NCBI GenBank assembly: GCA_009026175.1
Contig: WBTZ01000024.1
Span: forward strand, 1-43,805
DNA: 43,805 nt
Direction: 5' to 3'
Source of the DNA: Zoogloea sp.
GTDB taxonomy: Bacteria > Pseudomonadota > Gammaproteobacteria > Burkholderiales > Rhodocyclaceae
Part shown: positions 17,090 to 25,980 of the stretch, piece after piece
Numbering within the stretch: position 1 is the stretch's first letter
How the letters are laid out: each line of letters begins with the position of its first letter
The notes under the pieces: model-generated
What the model saw: only the letters and a program-made list of their open reading frames with translations
Database searches by the model: none
What the model was told of the DNA's origin: nothing
Translations under genes and position numbers: made by a program

Positions 17090-17198
17090 ACATTTACAAA
17101 ATCACTTTACCCCATGGCGCCGGCCTTCCCGACACGTTGGGGTGGAACAGCCCGGCATCAGGGCATATCCTCAACAGATCCAGGCATCCCCGTCACCG

Positions 17199-18248
17199 AT
17201 GATTCACTTCCATATCTTCCGACCCGGCGTGGCTGCCGCCCTCGGCGCGGCGCTGCTCTTCGGCGCCGGTACGCCGCTGGCCAAGCTGCTGCTCCGTGAC
17301 CTCAGCCCCTTCCTGCTCGCCGGCCTCTTCTACCTGGGTTCCGGGGTCGGCCTGTCCCTGTTCCGCGGGCTGAGGGGTGCAGCGCCGGTTCGGCTGGCGC
17401 GGGGAGAGGCCGGCTGGCTGGCAGGCGCGGTGCTGGCGGGCGGTGTTGCAGGCCCGGTCCTGCTGATGCTCGGGCTGGCGGAGATGCCGGCATCCGGGGC
17501 ATCCCTGCTGCTGAACGCGGAGGGTGTCCTGACCGCGCTGCTGGCCTGGATCGTGTTCAAGGAGAACTTCGACCGGCGCATCGCCCTGGGCATGGCGGCC
17601 ATCGCCAGCGGCGCAGCGATCCTGAGCTGGCCGGCAGAAGCGCGCTTCGCCGGCACCATGCCGGCCCTGCTGATCCTCGCCGCCTGCCTCGCCTGGGGCA
17701 TCGACAACAACCTGACCCGCAAGGTGTCGCTGGCCGACGCAAGCTGGATCGCCACCGTCAAGGGCCTGGCGGCGGGCACCGTAAACCTCGCGCTGGCCTT
17801 CGCCCTGGGCGAACGCCTGCCCGCCTGGCCCATCACGGCGGCGGCCATGGCGGTCGGCTTCCTGGCCTACGGGGTCAGCCTGGTGCTGTTCGTGATCGGC
17901 CTGCGGCACCTGGGAACGGCGCGTACCGGCGCCTACTTCTCCATCGCCCCCTTCTTCGGTGCGGCGCTCGCCCTGGCAGGCGGCGAAGCGCTGACGCTCC
18001 GGCTCAGCGCTGCCGGCCTCCTCATGGGCATCGGCATCTGGCTCCACCTGACGGAGCAGCACGCCCATGTCCACGCCCATGAGCCGATGGAACACACCCA
18101 TGAACACACACATGACGATCACCACCAGCACGGACATGACTTTCCCGTCACGGCGGGGACGCGGCACACCCACCTCCACCGGCATGAGCCCCTGGTTCAT
18201 GGCCACCCGCATTTCCCGGACGCCCATCACCAGGGCCATCGCCACTAG
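17199..18248 (+). CDS. EamA/DMT-family transporter with histidine-rich C-terminal tail
   Basis: This 349-residue protein has about ten membrane helices in two EamA repeats ('GAALLFGAGTPLAKLLL' in the first; 'ALLILAACLAWGIDNNLTRKV' opening the second). It ends in a hydrophilic tail from about residue 283 in which roughly 24 of 67 residues are histidine ('HAHVHAHEPMEHTHEHTH' and similar). The tail strongly suggests binding or buffering of a divalent metal. DMT carriers export metabolites or metals. The gene is 27 bp upstream of modD and is likely co-transcribed with it, so molybdate or a metal cofactor may be involved. The start at 17199 is chosen where the hydrophobic core begins; a longer form from 17142 is possible. 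Confidence 0.82.
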   Translation: MIHFHIFRPGVAAALGAALLFGAGTPLAKLLLRDLSPFLLAGLFYLGSGVGLSLFRGLRGAAPVRLARGEAGWLAGAVLAGGVAGPVLLMLGLAEMPASGASLLLNAEGVLTALLAWIVFKENFDRRIALGMAAIASGAAILSWPAEARFAGTMPALLILAACLAWGIDNNLTRKVSLADASWIATVKGLAAGTVNLALAFALGERLPAWPITAAAMAVGFLAYGVSLVLFVIGLRHLGTARTGAYFSIAPFFGAALALAGGEALTLRLSAAGLLMGIGIWLHLTEQHAHVHAHEPMEHTHEHTHDDHHQHGHDFPVTAGTRHTHLHRHEPLVHGHPHFPDAHHQGHRH

Positions 18249-18275
18249 CCCCGCCCTTCCACGCGAAACCACCCC

Positions 18276-19130
18276 ATGAGCACCCCCTACACCCTCTCCG
18301 ATCCCGAACTGGAAGCCCTGCTGCTCGACGACGCCCCATGGGGCGACGCGACCTCCTGGGGTCTCGGCATCAGCGATGCCGGTGGCCGCATGCATTTCCG
18401 GGCACGGCATGCCCAGGTGGTGTGCGGCAGCGAAGAGGCCGCCAGGATGGGGCAGCTGCGCGGCCTGCAGCTCGAGGGTACCGTGGTGGGCAGCGGTACG
18501 CCGGTGGAGGCCGGCACGCTGCTGCTCACCCTCAGCGGACGGGCGGCCGACCTGCACCGGGTCTGGAAGCCTGCCCAGACCCTCATGGAATACGCCGGCG
18601 GAATGGCGACGGCCGCCGCAGAGCTGGTCGCCGCGGCGCGCCGGGGCAATCCGCAGGTGGCCGTGGCATGCACCCGCAAGCATCTGCCGGGGAGCAAGTC
18701 GCTCAGCGTCAAGGCGATCCTGTGCGGCGGCGCTGCGCCTCACCGGCTCGGCATCTCGGACACCCTGCTGGTGTTCGCCGAACATCGCGCCTTCCTGGGC
18801 GGCCTGCCTCCCGACCAGGCGGTGGCCCGCCTGAAGCAGGCCTGGCCCGAACGGCAGGTGGTCGTCGAAGTGGCCGACGAGGACGAGGCGACCCTGTGGA
18901 TGAAGGCCGGCGCCGACGTGATCCAGCTCGAGAAATGCTCGCCGCAGGCCGTCGGCCGGGTGGTCGCCCGGGCCGCCGCCCATGGCACCCTGGTCGCGGT
19001 GGCCGGCGGCGTCAATGCCGGCAATGCCGAGGCCTATGCACAGACCGGCGCCCGCATCCTGGTCAGCAGTGCGCCCTACCAGGGCGTCCCCAGGGATGTC
19101 GCCGTCAGCCTGGAGCCCTGGCCGGCCTGA
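18276..19130 (+). CDS. modD: ModD-like protein (molybdenum utilisation; nicotinate-nucleotide pyrophosphorylase fold)
   Basis: The 284-residue soluble protein belongs to the quinolinate phosphoribosyltransferase (NadC) fold but to the ModD branch found with molybdate genes. Features are 'EALLLDDAPWGDATSWGLGI' at the N-terminus, 'GSGTPVEAGTLLLTLSGRA' (barrel-swapped domain), 'VACTRKHLPGSKSLSVKAILCGGAAPHRLGISD' (phosphoribosyl/quinolinate-binding region) and 'VVVEVADEDEATLWMKAGADVIQLEK'. The biochemical role of ModD is not settled. NadC itself is the alternative annotation but lacks this neighbourhood. It is placed between an EamA carrier and a molybdopterin-binding-fold protein, which supports the molybdenum link. 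Confidence 0.85.
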   Translation: MSTPYTLSDPELEALLLDDAPWGDATSWGLGISDAGGRMHFRARHAQVVCGSEEAARMGQLRGLQLEGTVVGSGTPVEAGTLLLTLSGRAADLHRVWKPAQTLMEYAGGMATAAAELVAAARRGNPQVAVACTRKHLPGSKSLSVKAILCGGAAPHRLGISDTLLVFAEHRAFLGGLPPDQAVARLKQAWPERQVVVEVADEDEATLWMKAGADVIQLEKCSPQAVGRVVARAAAHGTLVAVAGGVNAGNAEAYAQTGARILVSSAPYQGVPRDVAVSLEPWPA

Positions 19131-19186
19131 ACGCGCCGCGCAGCGCGCCTCCTCCGTCCTTTCACCCACTTTCGAGCTTCCCCACC

Positions 19187-19783
19187 ATGGACAAACGCCG
19201 CTTCCTCCACACCGCCCTGGCTTCCGCCGCCCTGCCGGGGGCTGCGCTGGCCGCTCCCGGCAAGATACCGGCCGCAGCGGGCCCGACCCTGCTGACGATC
19301 TCCGGCGAGGTGGCCCATCCCAACCGCGGCCGGCTGGACCCGGCGCTGGATCAGCTGATGAGCAAGCACGGCGTGCATTTCGACAAGGCCCGCAGCTTCA
19401 CCTACGCCGACCTGGCCGCGCTGCCGGCGGTGGAGCTCCGCCCCACCCTCGAATACGACGCCAAGCCCCACGCCCTGCGCGGCCCCCTGCTCAGCCGACT
19501 GCTCGACATCGCCGGGGCGGGCCGCTCGGCCAGGGCCACGGTGGGCCTGCGCGCCCTGGATGGCTACAACGTGGAACTGAGCCTGGCCGAGCTGCGGCGC
19601 CGCGCCCTGATCGTCGCCACCCATATCGACGGCGCACCGCTGCCCCTCGGCGGCCTCGGCCCCCTGTGGGCCGTCTTCGACCCCGCCATGCTTCCCGAAC
19701 TGGCCGCCAGACCGCTCCCGGAACGCTTCGCCCAGTGCCCCTGGGGACTGTATTCGGTGCACGTCGTCGAAGCGGCCGGCTGA
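19187..19783 (+). CDS. Small exported protein of the molybdopterin-binding (SUOX-like) fold
   Basis: This 198-residue protein has an N-terminal export signal with twin arginines ('MDKRRFLHTALASAALPGAALAAPG'). The mature part resembles the oxidoreductase molybdopterin-binding domain: 'TLLTISGEVAHPNRG', 'SFTYADLAALPAVELRPTLEYDAKPHALRGPLLSRLLDIAG', 'GYNVELSLAEL' and 'PLGGLGPLWAVFD'. Full-length family enzymes bind molybdenum through a conserved cysteine. The only Cys here is near the C-terminus ('AQCPWGLYSVHV'), so cofactor binding is doubtful. It is 56 bp downstream of modD on the same strand. It may be a reduced, non-catalytic or differently liganded relative. Confidence 0.72.
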   Translation: MDKRRFLHTALASAALPGAALAAPGKIPAAAGPTLLTISGEVAHPNRGRLDPALDQLMSKHGVHFDKARSFTYADLAALPAVELRPTLEYDAKPHALRGPLLSRLLDIAGAGRSARATVGLRALDGYNVELSLAELRRRALIVATHIDGAPLPLGGLGPLWAVFDPAMLPELAARPLPERFAQCPWGLYSVHVVEAAG

Positions 19784-20245
19784 CACGCTACCGGAAGCTT
19801 TGCACAAGTCCGCGCCCCCGCCGGAGCCGCTGCCGCCCCGGTTGGGCTGCAGGCTGATTTCCTTGCCCTGGCAGTATTGAACATTCTGCGTCGGAGCCTT
19901 GGCTGGGTGGCTCTCTGATGTGCTGAGTGGGATTGGCCGGGATATCGCATCGGGCCGCCCCTGCATGCGACGCAAAGGAGTCAGTCGCCCCGCCAGAGGC
20001 GGAAGCGGGAAAATCCCGGCCAACTCAATGCGGAAGAAAGAAACGCCGTTCAGGACCTGTGCCCCACCGACAACCCACAGCGCTCCGGCAAGCTTCATCC
20101 GGAGTGTCTTTGCGACACCCGCTACCGGAGCGCCTACATCGGGCATCACGGCAGCAACAGCCGCGCGGGGCGCATGTATGCTAGCCCTGCGGACTGGAGG
20201 CACAGGCGATGCCTCGCAGCGTCCGAATCTCCCCGGGGGAAATTG
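19784..20245. other. Long gene-free leader/intergenic region before the hybrid kinase
   Basis: This is a 462-bp gap between the modD unit and the downstream hybrid kinase. Several short hairpins are visible, for example CTCCGG/CCGGAG at about 20091-20112 and CCGCC/GGCGG at about 19991-20004. No recognised riboswitch, tRNA or coding frame with convincing composition is seen. It presumably contains the terminator of the modD unit and the kinase promoter. Confidence 0.4.
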
Positions 20246-23200
20246 ATGGTCGTCCGCGTATCCCTCACCCGATACCGCCTTGGCCTGCGCGGTCGCCTGA
20301 TCCTGTTGCTGCTGGCCGTGTTCGTGATGCTGGGCGGCATGATCGTCCGCAATCACATCGACTCCTACGACACCCGTCTGGAACAGGCGGCCGAGGGCCT
20401 GCTGCACCAGACCCGGGTCATCGCCGCCCGCCAGCAATACCTTGCCGCCCGTGCCGACTCCATCCTCGCCGACCTCATGCAGGCTCCCGCGCTGCAGGCC
20501 GGCGTCTCGGTCGCAGACTGCACGGCCTGGCTGTCACAGCGCCTGAGACTGGAGCGGGAGTTCATCCAGCTGGGCAAGGTCCTGCCCGACGGGCAGGTGG
20601 CCTGCACCGCCCAAGCCTTCGGCCGAGTCGTCAACTTTGCCGATCGCGAGTGGTTCAAGTCGGCCATGAGCGCGCAGCAGATGATCGTCGGCAACGTGGT
20701 GTTCGGCCGCATCGTGAAGCGCCCGGTCATCACCCTGGCGCGGGCCATGCGCGATACCGCAGGGCATCCCACCGCCGTGGTGTTCGTCTCCCTCGACCAG
20801 GCCTGGCTCCAGGAGCAGCTGGTCAAGGCCGGCCTGTCGCCGGATACCCGCCTGTGGGTGATCGACTCGACGGGCACCGTCGTGGCACGCCACCCGGACC
20901 CGGAAGGCTGGACGGGGCGCAGCGCCGCCGCGCTGCCGGTGGTCCGCGACATCCTGGCCCGGCAGGGCGACGGCGACCTCGACGAGGCAGACCTCGACGG
21001 CGTCCGCAAGATCCACGGCTACACACCGCTTGTGCAGACCGTATCCGGGGAGCTGCGGCTCCTCCTGTCGATGCCCACCGACACGGTGACCGCCCCATCC
21101 CGCCGGGAGCTGGCCAAGGACCTGGTGGCCGTCGGACTGCTGCTGACCGCTACCCTGGCCCTGGTTCTGTGGGGCGGCAACCGGTGGGTCATGCGCCCCC
21201 TCAAGGCGCTCTCCGCCGCAGCCGACCGCCTCGGCGCCGGCGATTACAGTGCCCGCAGCGAACTGCACCACGGAGAGGACGAACTCGGCCGGCTGACCCG
21301 CAATTTCGACCAGGCCGCGGCCAACATCCAGGAGCACCTGCTGGCCCGTCAGGCTGCCGAAGCGGCCTTGAGCGACAGCGCAGAGCGCCTGCAACTGCTG
21401 ATCGACCATGCACCGGCCTCCCTGGCCATGTTCGATCGCCACATGCATTACCTGGCGGTCAGCCAGCGCTGGATCGACGATCACGCCCTCGGCGACCAGG
21501 CCCTCGTGGGCCGCGCCCACTACGACATCCTCCCGAACATCCCGGAACGCTGGAAGATCGCCCATCAACGCGGCCTGGCCGGCGAGGTGCTCAGCGCCGA
21601 CGAGGACCACGTCGAGCGCCCTGACGGCAGCGTGCAGTGGCTGCGCTGGACGGTACGCCCCTGGCGCGCAGCCGACGGCAGCATCGGCGGCATCGTGATC
21701 TTCTCCGAGGACATCACCGCCCGCAAGCTGGCCACCCAAGCCCTGCGCGAGAGCGAGCGCCGCTTCGCCGGCACCTTCGAGCAGGCCGCCGTGGGCATCG
21801 CCCTGGTCTCCCCGGAAGGCCGCTGGCTGAGGGTGAACCGCAAGCTGTGCGCCATCGTCGGCTATACACCGGAAGAACTCCTCGCCAGGACCGCCCCCGA
21901 GATCACCCACCCGGACGACCTGGGCACCGACCTGGAGCTCCGGCAGCGCATGCTGGCGCGGGAGATCGACACCTACACCATCGAGAAGCGCTACTTCGGC
22001 AAGGACGGCGGCATCGTTTGGATCAAGCTGACCGCCGCACTGGCCTGGCGGTCGGACGACGAACCGGACTATTTCATCGCCGTGGTGCAGGACATCACCG
22101 AAACCAAGCGCATGGGCGCCGAACTCGACGAATACCGGGCCGGCCTGGAGCGCCTGATCGAGCAGCGCACCGCCCAGCTGGTCGAGGCCCAGGCCCGGGC
22201 AGAGGCGGCCAACCTGGCCAAGAGCGCCTTCCTGGCCAACATGAGCCACGAAATCCGCACGCCCCTCAATGCCATCATCGGCCTCACCCACCTGCTCAGC
22301 GCCAACCAGCCGACACCACAGCAGGCCGAGCGCCTGGAGCGGATCAACGCGTCGGGCCGGCACCTGCTGGCCATCATCAACGACATCCTGGACCTGTCGA
22401 AGATCGAGGCCGGCAAGGTGATCCTCGAGGACGAGGACTTCGCCCTCGGTCAGGTCCTCGACCACGTCGCCAGCCTGATCAGCGAGCCCGCGCGCAGCAA
22501 GGGCCTCGGCGTCAGCATCGACTGCGATCACGTGCCGCGATGGTTGCGCGGAGACGTGACCCGCATCCGCCAGGGGCTGCTCAACTTTGCCGGCAACGCC
22601 GTCAAATTCACCGAAAAGGGCCGCATCGAGCTGTCTGCCGACCTGCTCGAGGAGCAGGGCCCCCGGCTGCTCGTCCGCTTCTCGGTGAACGATACGGGCA
22701 TCGGAATCGCCCCCGACAAACAGGGCCACCTGTTTCACGAGTTCGAGCAGGCCGACACCAGCACCACGCGCAAGTACGGCGGCACCGGGCTCGGCCTGAC
22801 GATCACCAAGCGGCTGGCCCACCTGATGGGTGGCGAGGCCGGCGTCGACAGCGCCCCGGGCCAGGGCAGCCGCTTCTGGTTCACCGCCTGGCTGCAGCGC
22901 GGCAAAGAGGTGCCGCAGGACCTCGAACCACCTGCCACCGCGGCCGAACACGAGTTGCGGACCCACCACGCCGGCGCCCGGCTGCTGCTCGCCGAAGACA
23001 ACCTCATCAACGTCGAGGTGGCCATGGAGTTGCTGCAGGGCACCGGCCTGCAGGTGGACGTGGCCGCCAACGGCCGCATCGCCGTGGACATGGCCGGCAA
23101 CGGCGACTACGACCTGATCCTGATGGACATGCAGATGCCGGAGATGGACGGCCTCGAAGCCAGCCGCCGCATCCGCGCCCTGCCCGGCTGGGCGAGCAGG

Positions 23201-23389
23201 CCCATCCTGGCCATGACGGCCAACGCCTTCGACGACGATCGCGCGGCCTGCCAGGCAGCCGGCATGAACGACTTCATCTCGAAGCCCGTCGAGCCGAGCG
23301 CGCTCTATGCCGCGCTGGTCAGGTGGCTACCCCGGCACGCGGCTGAAACTCCTGGAGAGGAACCCCGGTCGAAAGGCACCCTGCTCTAG
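20246..23389 (+). CDS. dCache-HAMP-PAS-PAS hybrid sensor histidine kinase with receiver
   Basis: The 1047-residue inner-membrane protein has a first membrane helix (about 14-34) and a periplasmic sensor to about residue 290, with '[23 protein letters not shown]' typical of dCache_1 domains. A second helix (about 294-316), HAMP ('[21 protein letters not shown]') and two PAS domains ('[16 protein letters not shown]' and '[19 protein letters not shown]', each followed by a PAC motif) come next. A coiled linker then leads to the kinase core with H668 ('[15 protein letters not shown]') and '[19 protein letters not shown]'. A C-terminal receiver with D961 ('[16 protein letters not shown]') ends the protein. 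No cognate regulator lies nearby. GGGGGA precedes the ATG. The ligand is unknown; Cache domains bind small molecules such as organic acids. Confidence 0.94.
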   Translation: MVVRVSLTRYRLGLRGRLILLLLAVFVMLGGMIVRNHIDSYDTRLEQAAEGLLHQTRVIAARQQYLAARADSILADLMQAPALQAGVSVADCTAWLSQRLRLEREFIQLGKVLPDGQVACTAQAFGRVVNFADREWFKSAMSAQQMIVGNVVFGRIVKRPVITLARAMRDTAGHPTAVVFVSLDQAWLQEQLVKAGLSPDTRLWVIDSTGTVVARHPDPEGWTGRSAAALPVVRDILARQGDGDLDEADLDGVRKIHGYTPLVQTVSGELRLLLSMPTDTVTAPSRRELAKDLVAVGLLLTATLALVLWGGNRWVMRPLKALSAAADRLGAGDYSARSELHHGEDELGRLTRNFDQAAANIQEHLLARQAAEAALSDSAERLQLLIDHAPASLAMFDRHMHYLAVSQRWIDDHALGDQALVGRAHYDILPNIPERWKIAHQRGLAGEVLSADEDHVERPDGSVQWLRWTVRPWRAADGSIGGIVIFSEDITARKLATQALRESERRFAGTFEQAAVGIALVSPEGRWLRVNRKLCAIVGYTPEELLARTAPEITHPDDLGTDLELRQRMLAREIDTYTIEKRYFGKDGGIVWIKLTAALAWRSDDEPDYFIAVVQDITETKRMGAELDEYRAGLERLIEQRTAQLVEAQARAEAANLAKSAFLANMSHEIRTPLNAIIGLTHLLSANQPTPQQAERLERINASGRHLLAIINDILDLSKIEAGKVILEDEDFALGQVLDHVASLISEPARSKGLGVSIDCDHVPRWLRGDVTRIRQGLLNFAGNAVKFTEKGRIELSADLLEEQGPRLLVRFSVNDTGIGIAPDKQGHLFHEFEQADTSTTRKYGGTGLGLTITKRLAHLMGGEAGVDSAPGQGSRFWFTAWLQRGKEVPQDLEPPATAAEHELRTHHAGARLLLAEDNLINVEVAMELLQGTGLQVDVAANGRIAVDMAGNGDYDLILMDMQMPEMDGLEASRRIRALPGWASRPILAMTANAFDDDRAACQAAGMNDFISKPVEPSALYAALVRWLPRHAAETPGEEPRSKGTLL

Positions 23390-23440
23390 AATCGCCCTTC
23401 ATTCGAGGCCGGTTGTTCGTCATCTGAGGAAATCCACCCC

Positions 23441-24541
23441 ATGTCTGCCCTGTTTTCCCCGTTTCAACTGAAAGACGTCACCCTCCGCAATCGCATCGCG
23501 GTGCCGCCCATGTGCCAATACAGCGCCGTGGACGGCCTCACCAACGACTGGCACACCACCCACTACACCAGCCTCGGGCGTGGCGGCGCCGGCCTGGTCA
23601 TCGTCGAAGCCACGGCGGTGGCACCGGAAGGCCGCATCACTCCGGCCTGCCTCGGCCTGTGGAATGACGAGCAGGCCGCCGGGCTGGCGCGCATCGCCGC
23701 CTCCATCAAGGCCGGCGGCGCCGTGCCCGGCATCCAGATCGGCCACGCCGGCCGCAAGGCCAGCGCCCAGCGCCCCTGGGAAGGCGACGACCACATCCCG
23801 GCGGACGACCCGCGCAGCTGGACGCCGATCGGCCCCTCGGCCATCCCCTTCGGTGCCAACCTGCCGCGCCGACCCGAAGCCATGAGCCGGGACGACATCG
23901 CCCGCGTGCGCCAGGACTTCGCCGCAGCAGCCCGGCGGGCCCGCGAGGCCGGCTTCGAATGGCTCGAACTGCACTTCGCCCACGGCTACCTGGCCCAGAG
24001 CTTCTTCTCGGTGCACGCCAACCAGCGGACCGACGAATACGGCGGCGACTACGCCGGACGCAGCCGCTTCCTGCTCGAGACCCTCGCCGCCGTACGCGCC
24101 GAGTGGCCGGAGCACCTGCCGCTGACCGCCCGCTTCGGCGTCATCGAGTACGACGGCCGCGACGAGCAGACTCTGGCCGAATCCATCGAACTGACCCGGG
24201 CCTTCCGGCAGGGCGGCCTCGACCTGCTGAATGTCAGCGTCGGCTTCTCGATCCCCGACACCCGCATCCCCTGGGGCCCGGCCTTCCTGGCCCCCATCGC
24301 CGAACGGGTGCGCCGCGAAGCCGGCCTGCCGGTCGCCTCGTCGTGGGGCATCGACGCACCGGCCACCGCCAACCGCGTGGTCGCGGACCAGCAGATGGAC
24401 CTCGTGATGGTCGGCCGCGCCCACCTGGCCAACCCGCACTGGCCCTACCACGCCGCCCTGCAACTCAAGGAAGACAAGCCCTCCTGGGTCTTGCCGGCCC
24501 CCTACGCCCACTGGCTGGAGAAGTACCGCGCCAATACCTGA
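23441..24541 (+). CDS. Old Yellow Enzyme, YqjM/xenobiotic-reductase type
   Basis: The 366-residue FMN-dependent ene-reductase has a TIM barrel with 'LKDVTLRNRIAVPPMCQYSAVDG'. The Cys and Tyr of 'MCQYS' are the YqjM-type active-site residues. Also present are 'QIGHAGRKAS', 'FEWLELHFAHGYLAQSFFSVHANQRTDEYGG' (His and Asn-type substrate ligands) and a C-terminal 'LVMVGRAHLANPHWP' phosphate site. It reduces activated C=C bonds of electrophilic compounds using NAD(P)H. It appears monocistronic with a GAGGA ribosome-binding site, and is followed by a weak hairpin and a REP doublet. The closest class is probably NADPH dehydrogenase or xenobiotic reductase A; physiological substrate unknown. Confidence 0.94.
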   Translation: MSALFSPFQLKDVTLRNRIAVPPMCQYSAVDGLTNDWHTTHYTSLGRGGAGLVIVEATAVAPEGRITPACLGLWNDEQAAGLARIAASIKAGGAVPGIQIGHAGRKASAQRPWEGDDHIPADDPRSWTPIGPSAIPFGANLPRRPEAMSRDDIARVRQDFAAAARRAREAGFEWLELHFAHGYLAQSFFSVHANQRTDEYGGDYAGRSRFLLETLAAVRAEWPEHLPLTARFGVIEYDGRDEQTLAESIELTRAFRQGGLDLLNVSVGFSIPDTRIPWGPAFLAPIAERVRREAGLPVASSWGIDAPATANRVVADQQMDLVMVGRAHLANPHWPYHAALQLKEDKPSWVLPAPYAHWLEKYRANT

Positions 24542-24556
24542 TACGGGCACGGCACC

Positions 24557-24590
24557 GGCGGGATCGCTCCCGACCTGCCCGCCTGGTTTT
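24557..24590 (+). terminator. Weak terminator-like hairpin after the Old Yellow Enzyme gene
   Basis: GGCGGG (24557-24562) pairs with CCCGCC (24578-24583), followed by TGGTTTT. An internal CGGGA/TCCCG stem competes with it. The stem is short and the T-run modest, so this is only a candidate. Confidence 0.3.
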
Positions 24591-24612
24591 CATAGCGGCA
24601 GGGTGGCCCCCT

Positions 24613-24684
24613 TGCAGGGGCGGCTTCAGCCGCCCGCAGGTGCCACCAGACCAGAGTCCGCGGGCGGCTGAAGCCGCCCCTGCA
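24613..24684. repeat. REP doublet (REPIN-like inverted repeat)
   Basis: Two perfect 25-bp arms (24613-24637 and 24660-24684) are reverse complements of each other around a 22-bp loop. Each arm contains the internal palindrome GGCGGCTTCAGCCGCC. This is the structure of a REP doublet/REPIN: paired short extragenic palindromes mobilised by REP-associated tyrosine transposases. Only this copy is in the window. Confidence 0.75.
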
Positions 24685-24745
24685 GGATGGTCCATCATCG
24701 GCCCTGCACGAAGGATTCACAGAGCTGCCCAGACACATCTCCACC

Positions 24746-25909
24746 ATGGTGCCCACCTTGCCCATTCCGCTGCTTGTCCTTGCCCTGAGCGCCTTTGCCA
24801 TCGGCACTACGGAATTCGTCATCATGGGCCTGCTGCCCGAGGTGTCCGCCGACCTCGGTGTGTCGGTGCCCGTGGCGGGCTGGCTGATCACGGCCTATGC
24901 GCTGGGGGTTGCCATCGGCGCGCCGCTGATGGCCCTGGCCACCTCGCGCCTGCCCAGGCGGACGGCGCTGATCCTGCTGATGGGTATCTTCATCGCGGGG
25001 AACCTGTTGTGCGCGCTGGCCGGCGACTACGGCTTCCTGCTGGTCGCCCGGGTGGTGACCTCCCTGTGTCACGGTGCCTTTTTCGGTATCAGCGCCGTCG
25101 CGGCGGCAGGGCTCGTTACCCCGGAACGCCGGGCCTCCGCCGTCGCCATGATGTTCACCGGGCTGACCCTCGCCAACGTCCTCGGCGTGCCCCTGGGCAC
25201 TGCGTTGGGCCAGGCCATGGGATGGCGGTCGACCTTCTGGGCGGTCACGCTGATCGGCATTGCCGCCCTCGCCGGCCTGATCCGTGCATTGCCACGGGAC
25301 GCCCACCAGGCCCCGCTGCCCATCCGCCAGGAGCTGGGCGGCCTGCTCAGGCCGGACCTGTGGCTGGCGCTGTCCACCACGGTGCTCTTCTCGGCATCCA
25401 TGTTCACCCTGTTCACCTATGTCGCGCCCCTGCTGCGGGACATCACCGGGGTATCGCCCCGCGCGGTGAGCGGCAACCTGCTCTTGATCGGCATCGGCCT
25501 GACCATCGGCAACGTGCTGGGGGGCCGCTTCGGCGACAAGCACCTGCGCGCCACGCTGTCGGCCGCCTTCATGGCCCTGGCGCTGTGCGCAGCGGCCCTG
25601 GCGTGGACCAGCCACGGCCCCGTGGCCGCCGGGATCAACCTGTTCATGTGGGCGATTGCCGCCTTCGCGCTGGTGCCGGCGCTGCAGGTGAACGTGGTGA
25701 ACCACGGGCAGACGGCCCCCAACCTGATCTCCACCCTCAACATCGGCGCCTTCAACGTCGGCAATGCCATCGGAGCCTGGGCCGGCGGGGCCGTGCTGCT
25801 CGCCACCGACGACCTGACCCTGATCCCCTTCGCCGCCGCCGCGCTGGCGCTCCTCGGATTTGCCGCGGTGCGCCTGGCGTCGCGGCGATCGACTTCAGCA
25901 GCCGTGTAA
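24746..25909 (+). CDS. MFS efflux transporter, DHA1/AraJ-like
   Basis: The 387-residue, 12-helix protein begins 'LALSAFAIGTTEFVIMGLLPEVSADLGVSVPVAGWLITAYALGVAIGAPL', the characteristic start of the AraJ/YdhP/PbuE-like DHA1 group. It has 'RLPRRTALILLMGIFIAGNLLCALAG', 'LTPERRASAVAMMFTGLTLANVLGVPLGTALGQ' and 'NLISTLNIGAFNVGNAIGAWAGG'. Such proteins export sugars, nucleosides or drugs. It is monocistronic. An 18-bp palindromic hairpin follows at 25947-25964, shared with the convergent LysR gene. Substrate unknown. Confidence 0.9.
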   Translation: MVPTLPIPLLVLALSAFAIGTTEFVIMGLLPEVSADLGVSVPVAGWLITAYALGVAIGAPLMALATSRLPRRTALILLMGIFIAGNLLCALAGDYGFLLVARVVTSLCHGAFFGISAVAAAGLVTPERRASAVAMMFTGLTLANVLGVPLGTALGQAMGWRSTFWAVTLIGIAALAGLIRALPRDAHQAPLPIRQELGGLLRPDLWLALSTTVLFSASMFTLFTYVAPLLRDITGVSPRAVSGNLLLIGIGLTIGNVLGGRFGDKHLRATLSAAFMALALCAAALAWTSHGPVAAGINLFMWAIAAFALVPALQVNVVNHGQTAPNLISTLNIGAFNVGNAIGAWAGGAVLLATDDLTLIPFAAAALALLGFAAVRLASRRSTSAAV

Positions 25910-25946
25910 GCCTGCCCGCCCCCAACGCGGCGCAAGACTGGCCCCG

Positions 25947-25964
25947 GATCCGCCGCGGCGGATC
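25947..25964. terminator. Perfect 18-bp palindrome between convergent genes
   Basis: GATCCGCCGCGGCGGATC is a perfect palindrome in the 71-bp gap between the convergent MFS and LysR genes. As RNA it forms a tight stem in both orientations. There is no T-run, so it is probably a factor-dependent or bidirectional stop rather than a classical intrinsic terminator. Confidence 0.4.
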
Positions 25965-25980
25965 ATCCTCCCCCGACCGT

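Noticed and set aside
19969-19977. GACGCAAAG, reminiscent of a conserved element of c-di-GMP-I riboswitches.
   Set aside because: The partner segment (a GGCAAACC-like half and tetraloop helix) is not found at the right distance, so a riboswitch is not supported.
20174-20245. Upstream in-frame extension (24 residues) of the dCache hybrid kinase.
   Set aside because: The internal ATG at 20246 has a good GGGGGA site and starts right before the first membrane helix; the extension is polar and unconserved-looking.
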